DNA of 64,000 nt from Poecilobothrus nobilitatus. Its lineage: Eukaryota > Arthropoda > Insecta > Diptera > Dolichopodidae. How positions within the stretch are numbered: the stretch's first letter is position 1; each line of letters opens with the position of its first letter. Shown one piece after another: positions 11,815-24,390 of this stretch. The stretch spans positions 92,724,670-92,788,669 of the forward strand of contig OX352773.1 in assembly GCA_947095535.1 (NCBI GenBank), written 5' to 3'. The translations under genes were made by a program, and so were the position numbers. Below the pieces are notes generated by a model. It searched no databases, was not told where the DNA came from, and saw only the letters and a list, made by a program, of their open reading frames with translations.

Positions 11815-12650
11815 TGAAATTTTGAGGGGCCGTAAGTCGTATATAACTAAGAAAAGCCATTACCACGCGTAAAAATATATTATTGAACTTTTAATTTTCA
11901 TGCCTCGCCGAAGAAAAATTTTTACAGGTGCCTAAGTTACAGGTGTCTAAAAATAGCAAATTTTCAATTTTTGAGGCGTAATAGGCGGTTTTAGATTGCA
12001 AAACTATTACGCAGGGCGTGAGATATATACATCTGAAAATGGGACTTTTTCGCAATTTTGATGAGCTGCAACTTTGGAACCCTTTACAACTAAAACAAAC
12101 CTTTAACACACATTAAAATATATTACTGTAGCTTTAAATTTTATATCTTGCAGAAGTAAAATGTGTACAGGTGCCTAAGTTACAGGTGTTTAAAAATAGC
12201 AAATTTTCAATTTTTAAGCCCTCATATCTCATAAACAGGGGGTGGTCCAAAAAAATTTTCTGAGCAAACTTATACTAATTCTAAAAGTTCTTTCTTGCCT
12301 CAAAATTTCAAGCCTCTATCTAAAAGCGTGCCGGAGTTATGAAAGTAGAAAAATCATGCAAAATTTGGTTTTCACATAACGGTAAATTTAAATACTAAAT
12401 TTAAAAAAATTGTATAATTTTGATATTAATTTACAAAGATAAAAGAAATACCTGTCGAATGACGTTTTCAGATTGAAAAAATCTTAAGCAGAAGATAAGA
12501 TATATGCATTTAAAAATAGGGCTTTTTCATCTATTAATAGGGCTTTTTCATTCTATCTTGTGTAGAAGTTTTGTAAACAGACGGACAGACGGACAGAGTG
12601 AAACTAATAAGCACATTTTTCAACATTTTTTTGGAAATGTGCTAAAAACT
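11815..12650 (+). mobile_element. DINE-like element, family D, copy 1
   Basis: The interior holds two ~243-bp modules anchored by ACAGGTGCCTAAGTTACAGG at 11924 and 12167. A further block follows with CGTGCCGGAGTTATGAAAG and CATAACGGTAAATTTAAATA. The 3' end has AAACAGACGGACAGACGG, GAGTGAAACTAATA and a hairpin: AGCACATTT (12610-12618) pairs perfectly with AAATGTGCT (12635-12643). A tract of GGACAG repeats followed by a terminal stem-loop is the DINE-1/HINE layout. The same blocks appear inverted at 23514-24390. Confidence 0.75.
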
Positions 12651-13009
12651 GCTTTAAACAAAATTACATTTATTAAAATTTTTTGTAATTTTACATATTT
12701 TTATTCAAAAAATTGAAAATTAATTTTCAAAATAAACAGAAAAAAACAACAAGAAAATGAAGGAATATGAACAATGTACTTGAAATAGAATAATATTTTC
12801 TTCGTTTTTAAAGAAAAACTAAAAGTATTTGAAGAGAAAAGAAGGCAATAAATAAAAAGAAAGATTTTTAATGGTACACATTTTCAAAAAAAAACTATAA
12901 AACATACAAGGATTGTACTTTTGTTCCATAAATCAAAAATTATCCCACAGTTTCTTCAATTTTAGAAAAATCCTATATAAGTTTTAAAAAAATCCTCTAA
13001 CAACTTGTA

Positions 13010-13428
13010 TTAATATAATATTGGACCTTCAATTTTTTTATTGTCTTACTTACGACAAGTTTGAAAAGGTGTCTAAAAATATCTAATATTTAATTTTTGA
13101 ACCGTAATAACCGCTCTCAAAATAGGCGGAGTAGAAATATTTTTCTAATGTAAATTATTCCAATTATTTATTTATTCAGAACAGAATTTGAGATATAAAT
13201 ATTTGAAAATAAGATTTTTTCCAACTTTGAGATACTACCTTCGTAATAATTGAGATAGCAGAAAAAAGTTATTCCACAATATTAATTTTTTTATAATAAA
13301 ACCTATCCTAGATTAAAATATTCTTGACTTATCTTAAACAATGTAGTTGTTTTGCAAAAAGACCGACGGACAAAGTAAAACTTATACGCAAAAATTTTTT
13401 AAAACATTTTCGAAAAATGTGCTAAAAA
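13010..13428 (+). mobile_element. DINE-like element, family D, degraded copy 3
   Basis: The stretch begins with a TTTGAAAAGGTGTCTAAAAA-like remnant of the ACAGGTG module. It continues through TTATTCCACAATATTAATTT and ends with GACCGACGGACAAAGTAAAA and AAAATGTGCTAAAAA, the right arm of the family D terminal hairpin. It follows copy 1 in the same orientation about 360 bp downstream. Confidence 0.6.
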
Positions 13429-15503
13429 TAGAATAACAGTTTGATAAGTAAGTACCTAAGTAGCTTAAAAAAACCTTGAAAACAATGAAAATTCAAATTT
13501 GGTTCAATTCTTTTCTTTCTCTAAAAAGGATGAACAAAAATATAATAAAAAATAAAAAATTGAAATCATATTATATTAAACGAATTACTAAAAATATTTT
13601 TTGACATTATGACATTTTCATCTGTTGTCTTTCATTTCACTTTTTATATTTTTCCTTTTTTTTTCACTTTTTTTGCCTTTTGTCAAAAGGAAATTAAATC
13701 ATATAAAAAAAAAGTGTTCAAAATTTTTTTTTGTTATAAAAATCATACATTATTATTTTTTCACTTCACTTTATATTACTTTTTATTACAATATTTTTTT
13801 TTTTGTTTTTATTTTTTACATTCAAAATATTATCAAAAAAGTTATTTCGCAGCAAAATTGTAACGTGTGAAATAAAAAATGCCTTATTGTTTCTGTCATG
13901 GTTATCAAGTTTCTTATTTCGATATTGTTCAGATGCTAATTTTTCATTTGTAATGCTCTTCTTTCCGAACATTAATAATATGTTTTTCTTTGTCCTTTTA
14001 CGCCTTCAATACAAGTCGACATCGTATATCCTAAGTTTAATGTTAGACTTTAGAAGAGCTTACATTTCGTTTTTCTTTTTATGTACCTATTTTTTTTTGC
14101 TTTCAAAACCTAATTTTACTTTTTTATCTTTTTTATAAAATTTTTTATTGTTTAGACATAAAATTATTTAAAATGCTCTTTAGATTGAAATAATCTTCCT
14201 TTTTCCGCATTCCTTGATGGTAACGGTCTTATTAATATTTTGATATTATGTAATAGATGGGAAGTACCGTGGGAGGTGGCGAGGAAGGTCAACAAAAAAA
14301 CTCCTTCAATCATAAAAAGCAATCCGCATATAACAAAATATATTTTTAATAATCGTAAGAGATATGCGTTACCCTCTTTCAGATTACATTTTGGTGCTTG
14401 TGCATTTTCAAATCATTTGGTTTTACATACTGTTTTCTTTATTTAATAATTACATTTGAATATTCTAAAATTATGATTTTTACATTCAAATTAGTTCAGC
14501 AGTTAAGCCCACATTTTATTATATAAAATTGTGAATTTTCAAATGTCTTAAAGATGCGATGTTCAACTACATCAAATCATGTTTTCCTTATTTATTATAA
14601 TAAAAGTTTACAATACAATAATCAAGAAGAAACTTCAGTGATTATCTAACAATAATTTTGAAAAAAAAAACCCTGTACCATTAATAAGTATACGAATTGA
14701 ATGGTAATTTTTCTGCCATAGCAAAATGTCAAAAAAAAGAAACGGAAATGAAAAATGAATGGAAAAGGTAAAGGTATATGTATTTTGATATAAGATTTTA
14801 AAAATTATTTAAAATAAATTTTTTTAAAATTTTAAATTTTACATCTTTGTATAGGTAACAAGAAAATGCAGATTTTATTTGATTTTAACAGTATCATTTG
14901 CACATCATAGTTACACCGCGCTTAGACTTCAGCCTTTTCAATTAATATTTTGTTCCATATTTTCTCATTATTTTCTTTTTATTTTATTAAAAACAGGTAT
15001 TAGACGTCACTATTTCATATATTTTAAAAAATATAAAGAATAGGTTCAATGCTCACTTTTTTGCAGGCGTTTAAAACAAAAATAATGAAACAGTGATGAA
15101 AAATGAAAAACTAAGAAAATGTCTATTGTAGTTTTTCAAAAATAGTGAAGAGTAAGGAAGTAGTCAAGGAATAGTGAAGGAATTGTATAAGAATCGTTAA
15201 GAAATATTGATGTCCAACCGCTGAGTTACAAAATTTTTTATTTTAAATTTAAACTATTTTACAAGCTTCATCTATGGTGCAGTTGCGGTTAAGTAGCTGG
15301 GGTTTCAATCAAAATATTTTCTGGTTTAAACCGCGATCTGATCATATCCAATAATAGTAAATTATATCGTTATAGTTTATATTGTAATATAAAAAAAAAT
15401 GAATAAATAAATAATTCTTGTACACAACTAATAGAAGGCGCCCAAAAATAATATTTGTGTCTGATGATCTTATTCAATATCTAGAGACGCTTAGTGAGTA
15501 GAA
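13429..15503. other. T-rich and A-rich stretch, no recognised genes
   Basis: Overlapping open frames at about 13609-14138 on both strands are almost entirely Phe/Tyr/Ile/Leu/Lys and come from poly-T/poly-A-rich composition. I see no domain signature. Several A7-A10 runs are present. Confidence 0.6.
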
Positions 15504-16530
15504 TAGCCTGTCTACAATGAACGCTCTCGTTTCGATTTCTTTACGCAGCCATCTGTCAAACCAAGTTAAATGTATTGAATTATCATATAAGTGTATACAA
15601 TAAACGCAGCCCTTTCGCAGCCATTACACAGCCATTAAAAAAGTTGTTTAACTTTAAACTTTTTCGCTTTCTCTACGCATTCAAATGTCAAATATTTGAA
15701 TATTGTCAAAATAAAAATTAAAGAGAAGACATATTATTTTAAGGTAGGTAAAAAATAATATCCAATTGAAATAAAAATATTACAAAAATAAAATATTTAA
15801 GTAAATACTTTATTATAATAGAAAAAAACTACAAAATTTAGCAAAATTATTAATTTAATTTACTAAATTTTTTCTCTCAAACCAACTGCAACACACAGAC
15901 ACACACACTATATTTTCTGATTAACACTGAACACACTATAATTTTAAATATTTGCCGATATTAAAATTGTGTTCTTACGTTAAAGTATAATTGCAAGTCT
16001 ACATTCTGCACTTATAGACTTCCTCATAGATCATTCTGTTCCGGGTTAAATTAACTTTTCTAACCCACCATCGTCTCTTATTTTTACTTTTCTTTATTTT
16101 TTTAAGTTTTAAATACGTCCTTCCAAGTAAAAGGAAGCCAAACAATATTGCATTCTCGTCATCCATATTATATTGTTTTAAAATGTTTGCTGAATTAATA
16201 AAAATTTACAAGAATGTTTTCGTTTAAGAATTTATTTTTATCAGTAAATAACAAAATAGTAAAATATCTACATATAATGCTTACCCATTGAAATATTGTT
16301 GTTTTACTATAATATTAAATTAAATAATATTTTTTGTCTTTAAATTCAAAATAGCCACCTATATCAAAAACTTTATTAAAACTATTGAATGTTTTTTAAT
16401 TCATGAAATTTGTAAACAAAACAAATGTCAAAAAACGCTGTCATTTACATTACATTGTGGACAATTCTTTGTTGACTACGTATAGAGAGCGTAACCAGAG
16501 TAAAACGAGAGCGTCATTGTAGATAGGCTA
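15504..16530 (-). mobile_element. PIF/Harbinger-type TIR element, internally deleted, ~1.02 kb
   Basis: The left end (from 15504, TAGCCTGTCTACAATGAACG then CTCTCGTTT) and the right end (to 16530, inverted TAGCCTATCTACAATGACGC then TCTCGTTTT) form a TIR of about 30 bp with two or three differences. The external triplets are GAA on the left and TAA on the right, compatible with a mutated TAA target duplication typical of PIF/Harbinger. A TA duplication counted inside the repeat is the alternative. The interior carries a short Harbinger-like ORF at 15999-16166 on the minus strand and no other readable transposase part, so this is a deletion derivative. Confidence 0.65.
15999..16166 (-). CDS. PIF/Harbinger-like transposase N-terminal ORF
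   Basis: An intact 55-codon frame runs from ATG at 16164-16166 to TAG at 15999-16001. It starts MDDENAILFGFLLL, continues with a basic Lys/Arg stretch, then RRWWVRKVNLTRNRMIYEEV. The 'K-R-R-x-W-V-R-x-[IV]-N-x-x-R' block close to the N-terminus is characteristic of PIF/Harbinger transposases, where it precedes the DDE domain. The catalytic part is missing, and the protein would be about one seventh of full length, so it cannot transpose by itself. It lies inside a TIR-bounded element, which supports the assignment. It could be a first exon whose partner exons were deleted. The frame may be open simply because the insertion is fairly young. Confidence 0.6.
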   Translation of the reverse strand: MDDENAILFGFLLLGRTYLKLKKIKKSKNKRRWWVRKVNLTRNRMIYEEVYKCRM

Positions 16531-19344
16531 TAATGATACAAGAAACTAAAACTAAGTGAATATGATTAACTAACGACTTAAGCATGTCGTATGCTCCAAT
16601 ACTCCTTTTAGGAGTGAAACAGATAAAAACAAATATTTTTTCATTTTAAATGTTTTTTTATAGCATGTTAATAAGTGCTTGAAAATGTTATTTACTTTTC
16701 AAACTAAGTTCAAAACTATACAATCAATTACCCGCCTATTTAGTATTTCCTGAAACTATCAACAAGTTTGAAAATCATCAGCTTCTTTGTAATATTTACT
16801 TCTAATTAGTTTTTCTACAGTTTTGTTACTTTTTTTTTTTTGTTTTTTTATAGAGGACTAATCGAGTTTTTCCTTAAAGATTTCTATCTAAATACAACAT
16901 TTATCTTGTAATTAATTTTATGTTTCATGTTTTAGCCCATTTATTTTTTTTCACTTCCGGGTTATACTTAAATTTATTTAAAGAAAGTAGAAAAATTAAG
17001 CAATTTATGGCTTTTTTTATAAGAAAACTAAAAAATTATACTTCACTGCTCTTCAATGAGCATGTAATATTCAAAATAAAAAAGTATAAAATGAAAAAAA
17101 TCCATATAATGTTTTCTTATATTATCAAGAATACAAATAATATGTAGTAGTAGGTATATAAGTAGGTATAATAGTAGGTATATAAGAAACCACAAATTTT
17201 CATTACAATTTTTCACCTACCGGCATTTTTATAGAAATTTTTTTCCAAATTTTTTGTATTTTTAATGGTTTTTTTATGTTCTTGTTTTTTGTTTTTATTT
17301 CAGTTTAATGTTAGTTAAAATCGGGTAAAAATTGAATTACCTTTTTCTTTTTATTCGTTTTTTTTTTTTCTTTTTTCAAAAATTATAGAGTTGAATTCCT
17401 CTAATTGTTTTTAATTAGAAATTTTTTCTTAATGTTTCTTTTAATACCTCAAACCTAATAAAAATAAAAATAAAATAAAAAAGTGAAGTTTTTATCTAAA
17501 TTATTTTAATAATATTTGTATAATAAAAACTTAAAATTATATCTGACTATTAGAAGATAAATAGATGATAGTAGGTATATCTAAAACATAATATTTATTA
17601 AAGTCCTACTTCGAATAATTAATGAAAATGCTTTAGGTAGGGATGTGTTTAATTCAGAAAATATCTAGATTTAGATAAAAGGCTAACTTTAAAATAAATT
17701 TGTTTATTAAAATTTAAGTTAGATTCTTTTGTATTTCATTATGTGTCAGTCACTTAGAGTACTTAGATATTAGGCTAGATATTATCGAAACAGTGATGTC
17801 GTATCCAAAATTCTGATTGGAACATAGAGATTATGAGATTCCTCGTAAGATTGTCTATACTTTAAAAAAAGTTCTAGATGACATCATGTGAAAAAATTTC
17901 AAAAAAATTTAAATTTTTAATTTTTAAAACAACATTTTTGCAATTATCCTACTGTAAATGAAACTTAATAACTTCGAGAAGGAGTAAAATGCATAAAATT
18001 GAGCTGGAACTCAAATCTCACTTTTATAAACAAAAATTCGAGTTTAGGCGTAGTTTTTGTTTGAAAAATTTAAATTTAAGTTTAATGTCAGATTTATGCC
18101 TTCAACACAAGGACTCTTATAAACAATTTTCATTATAGGTAAAAATTTTCTCGTTTAAAATATCTTTTTATATTATAAACTTTAATATACATGTGTTATT
18201 AAATTCGTTTTGTAAAGGTGGAGATTTAAACTAAAAAGAAAATTAATTTTATTTCATAAAATAAATTTAAAAAAGGGGAAAAAGTTATAAGTACTTTATA
18301 GTTAAAAGAAAAATGGAAGATTATTTTAAAACATCGCGATGATTGTTTAATTCATTTCAGTTTAAATTATATAAATTTATCCTACTACAAGGCATAATAT
18401 TTTATATTTCTTGTTTTTTTTCTGTTTTTGTTTTTTAGTTTTCCATTCTATTTTCTTCCGCTTGTATTTTTTGTTAATGTAAATTTGTGTATATTTTTAT
18501 GTTAATAGCTTTTACAAATAAAAAAAAAAAAGAAAATCGTTATAACCCTTTAAAAACAAAAAAAAATTTTTTAAACTGTTTTTGTTTTGCCCGAAAGCTA
18601 AAACATTTATTTTTTATTTTTCTTATTTTTTTATTTTTCACTTTTAACACGTGAGTTGTGCTTTTCAAAAATTTAATTACACTAATTATAAAAGCGATAA
18701 AATTAGTGAAAAGTTTTTCTACCATAGGCCGCAATAAATATGTACGTTTACAAAACCGACAGTCAGATAATTGAAAAAAAAAATGAAATTGAATCGAAAA
18801 AATTAAGATATTTTTAAGAAAATTTTTTCTTTAAATTTGTGTATAGGAAAGTGATTTCTCTTGGGAAAAAAAACATTTAAAACGAGGAAAACTAAAGTTT
18901 CCCTTCTAAATTCTTAAAGAACGGTACCAACCGTTATATAGTGTTTAAAATATAATATGCTCTGCTCTGCTCATAATATTTTCACACTCTGCTTTTAATA
19001 TTTTTCACAACTTTTAATTATTTTTAAAATAAACAATTGTACGGGTATGAATGAAAAAAATTGAATAATGGGTAGTGGTACCTCAAACCCTAGTCGAACA
19101 ATTTTAGCTTTGTCCAAATAAATCTCAAAAGTTTTAAAGATATCTATGTAAATTAGTTTAAAAATTTATTGGGCAAGCAACCACCCAAAAGTTATTTGTT
19201 TAGTTACATTTTGATAAATAAGTTATCAGAAATATAAAGGTATCATAATAGGTACCTATAACAAAAAAATTAAAATCTTTCAGTTAAGATTGGAACGAAC
19301 CTGTAACCAAACCATTATCAAGTTTTTACCAACTACCGGTATAT
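16531..19344. other. AT-rich stretch, mostly featureless
   Basis: Contains a 24-bp direct duplication of GTAGGTATATAAG near 17150-17187 and many homopolymers. Weak similarity joins about 17980-18050 to 37325-37400 (AAATCTCACTTTTNNAAACA preceded by a TGCAT motif), suggesting an unclassified old repeat. No genes recognised. Confidence 0.45.
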
Positions 19345-19915
19345 ACTATAAAACTATTTATCTGATACTAAGCGACAAATGCATACTTTATATTTACTAC
19401 AAATTAACAAATCAAAAACATAATAGGTAATTATTTTATTTATAAAAATAAAAAGTAAAATAAATATGTAAGTTCTTCACGCAACCGTTATATTTTTTGT
19501 TTATTTACATTTTTTTGTATTATTCATCAATCATCATCTTTAAAACAATTTTTAATTATCGATGGATACATAAACAGTAAACACACAAAAACAAATCAAT
19601 TACTTGTTATACTAGGATTTCGTATCAAAAATTAGGAGATGAAAAAGTTAGTTCTTCGAGAATTTGGTCGGATTCCAACATAAACAATACGGAATCTACA
19701 AATTGATCAAACAACATGTTGTGTTAATTTCATTACTCTATAGCTATATTGGGTTATAGTGCTGACGGACAGACGGACAAAGCTTAACCGACACTTTTTC
19801 GATTCTGATCCGATCCCATACACTTAAGTCTTTATCTGTTAGAATTATTTCGATGTGTTACAAACGTAGGACCAATTTTAATACACCCGGGACTATTGTT
19901 CGGGTGTAAAAATTT
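19345..19915 (+). mobile_element. DINE-like element, family B, deleted copy 3
   Basis: It starts with TGATACTAAGCGACAAATGC (compare 5506-5521). It keeps the CAACCGTTATATTTTTTG and TTTTTAATTATCGA blocks, lacks the middle of copy 1, and resumes with the 3' portion: GACGGACAGACGGACAAAGC, GATCCGATCC and TGTTACAAACGTAGGA. The terminal hairpin is perfect: TACACCCG (19882-19889) pairs with CGGGTGTA (19901-19908), loop 11 nt. Confidence 0.7.
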
Positions 19916-20451
19916 CAACATGAATTTTATTAATTAGAACATTTTATTTTAAGTTCATTCGAACTCAGTCATTGAAATTGGATTATTAACTAAAATATTC
20001 CATTAATTTATAACAGTAAAACACGATGCTTAAGTGCACAGTTATTTTGCAAGCATATTGCGTGCATATACGTATTTATGCGAAGCACTGTTAAATACAA
20101 GTAAATATGTGTGCATATATGAGAGGGAAAAAGTAATATAATTCGAAATTAATGATGTCTACATAATAATCTGCATAATAATTTAACTTACATTAAATTA
20201 AATTTAAACAGAATCTAAATACTATTTTTTATTTTTATTGAATAAAAGTAAAATACAAATAGCTGAAGTAACTTTAATCATAATGTCAATAGTATAGTGA
20301 CGTATTAATTTGCCACAAAATATTATTTTATCTTTTTTCCCATTAATATTTGGTACCCCCATAAAATTTTCAAATTTTTTTCTCAAATTTTTTGTTTTTC
20401 TTAAAACTTTAGAACGGAAGTAAATGAAAAAAATATTTATATTTAGATGAT
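19916..20451. other. Intergenic stretch downstream of the piggyBac remnant
   Basis: AT-rich, with ATGCA/TGCAT-containing words (20030-20120). It may hold the 3' untranslated region and end of the piggyBac element, but no TTAA-flanked CCC-type terminus could be found. Confidence 0.4.
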
Positions 20452-22245
20452 TTATATTTTTATACAATTTGTGCAGAAGAATATTGCATTTTTATGCTCT
20501 CGACATACAATTTTATTGCAATTTTCACATTTAGAGTAGGATTTTCTATAATTTTTTTTATAAAAACTTCTCAATGAGACTTCTCTTTGCATGCTGCTTT
20601 CTGACTGCAGCTTTTGAAGTAAATCTCGTGCCTTTTCACTTCGCGGAGGAACTTTTCTTCGATTTATTTCATCTTTTACAAGTTCCAAACCTAATTCTTG
20701 CAGAAATAATCTGCGTTTTTCGAGAAATTTTTTTTTCCATTCCGGGTATATATCCGCCGCATTGATGGCAGAGATGCCCACAATATTAGAAAAAACACTG
20801 ATAGGCCACTGGTATTTCTTCGAGTTGTTACTGACAGAGTTGTTACTGACCATCTGGTCCATCATATCAACTCCAGCTTTTATTTTATTATAAAACGAAA
20901 TCATATTGGCAATTTTTTTTCATTGTCAAGCACAGTATTGTCATGGTGCAATGTACTTAAAACGGTATTTCTTCGGAATATACTGCACTAAAGTGACGTT
21001 CTGATGAAAATAGAAATTGCTTGATAATGCCGGCCTTTTGCGAATCTCTTTTTTGGTTAAATTTGGAAGAAAACTTTTATTGGATGTTACCGTACCAACC
21101 AAGGTATTTTTTTCTTTTCAGCAGTTCCAAGGCAAGGTTGTAAGTAACAAAAAAGTTATTAGATGTTTCATTTCTTCCTTTCAGATCAGATCTAATACTA
21201 CCTTTTCTCCTTAATTTTTTTTGTGGAGATGTATTTGCCTCTTTTCGGTAATAAATTTGTACTAGTTTTAGTATCACAAAGAGGACAATACTTTATGCCG
21301 TATTTTGCGGCTTTTGAGGGCATATATTGTTTAAATAGACAGCGTCCATAAAAGCCAACCAGTTGTTCATTTATTGTAATATTATCATAAGGAGTGTAAA
21401 GGTAACGAATGTTGTCTACCCATCTTTCTCATAAATCTTTTATGTGCTCTAATTTACATGTAGCAGGACTAGATGTATCATCAAATCGGATAACACGACT
21501 TAATTTACAAAATGGTTTTTTATATATAACTGTTGTAAAAATAAATAAAAAAAAAAAATTTGATAATTCTTCATTTTTAGATTTCAAAACACCTGCAATG
21601 TTAAATTTTACTTTATTGAAATAATTTAATGAATTAAAATATAACTTATATTATAAAAATTATTTTCATAATACAAAGTGAATATAGAATGAATTGAAAC
21701 ATAATTTATATTACAAAAATACTTTTCCTGGTAAAATTAAAAGGCCTATATATGCTCGTATTTTCTTTGAATCAGTACCAACCCATTCAGCTCCATAAAC
21801 TCGTTTTCCCTTCAAATGTGTGAATCTTATAAGAATATCAATAACGGTAGTGATTATGCATAAATCAAAAGCATCCAAAATTCTATAAACACGAGCAACT
21901 GTGTATGCTGTTAATCCAACTCGACCGGTTATTATGTTTTTAGCTCACGCTCTTATTATAATTGGTTCAACTGTAGTTCACTCGACTGATTTATCTTTCG
22001 ACATAATTGTCTGATGTACGTCTGGGAATATGAACTCCTATAATATACTGATTATTCATAAATAAAATGAAAGTTTACCTATTCCAAAACAGCTTACTTC
22101 ATTTGCATTTTCATCTTCATCTATATCCTCTTTTGAATCGCACGCGGAATGCATAGCAGGTTCGTAATAGGATATATTACCATCCTCTGACTGCGAGTCT
22201 TCACTTAGAGAACCATCAAGCCATTCATTCACCATTATTCAAAAC
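20452..22245 (-). pseudogene. piggyBac-family transposase, decayed
   Basis: Pieces of one transposase lie in the correct order on the minus strand. (1) 22245-22105: acidic N-terminus MVNEWLDGSLSEDSQSEDG. (2) 21830-21720: KGKRVYGAEWVGTDSKKIRA then YIGLLILPGK. (3) 21515-21250: RVIRFDDTSS and, after a stop, DNITINEQLVGFYGRCLF then KQYMPSKAAKYGIKYCPLCD, the family's 'TIDEQLV.FRGR..F.QYMPSKP.KYG.K' core. (4) 21110-20905: NKSFLPNLTKKEIRKRPA and HHDNTVLDNEKK. (5) 20904-20452: SFYNKIKAGVDMMDQM, a WPISVFSNIVGISAINA block and a C-terminal CENCNKIVCREHK...CTNC zinc cluster. The acidic Asp of the catalytic IDEQ and GVDMMDQ blocks reads N and D respectively. At least three frame changes and several stops make it inactive. 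TIRs were not found. Confidence 0.92.
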
Positions 22246-23513
22246 CATCATCACACCATTCATTCAAAAATTTTTCGATTTCGAAAACATTATCAGATAT
22301 ATTCTGAAGGAAATATTATTATGCATCTATTTGTTATGAAATTTACATAATATGTTTCGAGATCTTACCTTTTGTTCACTCATTTTGTAATATTTTTTTA
22401 TAAAATCAAAACTATCAAAATTCATAAAATTACACTTTAATAATTATACTCAACACTTCTTTATTCGATAAAATTAGCAAAATTCCTGATTTCAATTATT
22501 TATAAAGATTTTAATAACCAATAATTCTTTCAGTAACAAAACATATTACTGTTAAAAACCATTGCAACCAGAAATATTAGAATATAAAGAAATATTATTT
22601 TATTACTTTATAATTCGAATAGTATTTTTTTTCAATGAGTGATTTTCACCCGAGGAACATTAACCATAACCTTTTTGCTGTGTGAAATCTACACAACATA
22701 AAGTCATTATTTTTATATTTTTATTGTTTAATTTAGTAATTTGGACAACTAGAAGAAATTTCAGCTCAATAATGCAAAAAGAAAGAGCATTATTGGACTT
22801 TAAAATACAAAATGGGGTGAAATTTCACCCGAGCAGAATACAGGAGTTAAAATTCGGTGCATTTAAACGAGTTGTAGATTTTATGCGTGTTTCTTTTAAC
22901 CAAACAACATACTTGATGTAAACTTAAAAAAAAAATGCTGCATGAATAGCTGCATGCTGTGCATTTATGCTTATTATGCATTGATACGTGCTACATTTAT
23001 TCGTATATTATAGGCATTTTCCTAAACATTTTATGACAATGATAATGCAATTTTAAAATTTACATATTCCATAATCCATAGTATCGTCAAGACAATTTTG
23101 TGGTAACAATGCATTAAATGTCAATCCATTTTTTTATAGTTTTTGTATTTATTTAAATTTTAAATAAAATAAAAGAATTTTTAAAAAAATTTTAGAGAAA
23201 AAAAAATTGAAAACTCTCATGAAGAAATCAGCAAGTAACAATTAATAAATTTATGAATTTTAATGAATTTCATGAATTTCATGAATTTCAAAATAAAACA
23301 ATAAGGATATATTAGCCTCATCATAAGGATAGCTTTTGATAACGTTGAGATAGTTATTAATTTTTGGAATTCTATGAAATTTTCTTTTTTTTAGCATCAT
23401 AATTATTGTCACTCTCGAAAGAAAGTTTTTTCGATTTTGTATTTTTCGCATTACTTTACTCAACCATTCAACAATAATCTCATTTAAAGCAAAATTAACA
23501 ATAAAATTATTCA
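22246..23513. other. Flank of the piggyBac remnant
   Basis: Contains the word TTTCACCCGAG twice (22644-22654, 22823-22833), the second inside a 16-bp palindrome, and a TGCATG-rich patch at 22938-22990. The 22682-22921 open frame has no recognisable domain. Part of this stretch may be the element's 5' untranslated region. Confidence 0.4.
22815..22830. repeat. Perfect 16-bp palindrome
   Basis: GGGTGAAATTTCACCC is self-complementary. Its right half plus GAG also occurs at 22644. It lies about 570 bp upstream of the piggyBac N-terminal remnant, where subterminal repeats would be expected, but no function is shown. Confidence 0.6.
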
Positions 23514-24390
23514 CTTTTAGCACATTTCCAAAAAAAATTTTGAAAAAATTAGCCTATTGGTTTCACTCTGTTCGTGCGTGCGTCCGTTTGTTTACAAAAC
23601 TGCTACACCGTTAAAGAGAGAGAAAAAAAATTTTTTAACCATGTCTAGATCTCATAAAAAAATTAATGTTGTAGAACAACTTTTTCATATAGCCCCGTTC
23701 ATTACAGAGCTGCAGCCCTTCCAACTTTGAAATAGTCCTATTTTTAAATGCGTATATCTCATGTTCTATACTTAAGATTTTGTCAATATGAAAACGGCAT
23801 TCGACAGGATTTTTTTTTCATGTAAATCAATATCAAAATTATACAAGTTTTTAAATTTACCGTTATATGAAAAACTAATTTTGCATGCTTTTTCAACCTT
23901 CATAACTCCGGCACACTTTTAGATAGGAACTTTAAATTTGAAGGCAAAAAAGAACTTTTAGAATTAGTATAAGTTTTCTCAGAAATATATTTTTGGATAG
24001 TCCCCTGTTTATGAGCTATTAGGGCTCAAAAATTGAAAATTAGCTGTTTTTAAACACCTGTAACCTAGACACCTGTCAAATTTTTCTACGGCAAGACATG
24101 ATAATTAAAACGCCAGTAATATATTTTTACGTGTATTAACGGTTTCTTTTGGTTGCAGAGGTCAGGTCCCTCAAAATTGCAAAAAGCTCTATTTTCAGAT
24201 GTATATATCTCAAGCTCTGCGTAGTAGTTTTGCAATCTAAAAACGCTATAAGGCGGGAAATTTTCTTACCTCTATAAAATAATATCAAAATTATGCAATA
24301 TTTTGTAATTTACTATTTCAATTTACCGTTATTTACCGTCAAGTGGCAATACTATACAGTTCGTATTATCTTTTGCAAATGTGCTCTTTT
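23514..24390 (-). mobile_element. DINE-like element, family D, copy 2 (inverted)
   Basis: This is the reverse complement of the 11815-12650 copy block for block. It has a degraded AGCACATTTCC hairpin arm at 23519-23529, GGTTTCACTCTGTTCG with a GTGCGTCCG tract, CATAACTCCGGCACACTTTT, AACACCTGTAACCTAGACAC at 24053-24072, and a second module with TTGCAAAAAGCTCTATTTTC. It carries the same two-module interior. Confidence 0.75.

Noticed and set aside
13609..14138. Overlapping open frames on both strands, rich in Phe, Tyr, Leu and Lys
   Set aside because: They derive from poly-T/poly-A composition, overlap in several frames and show no domain pattern.
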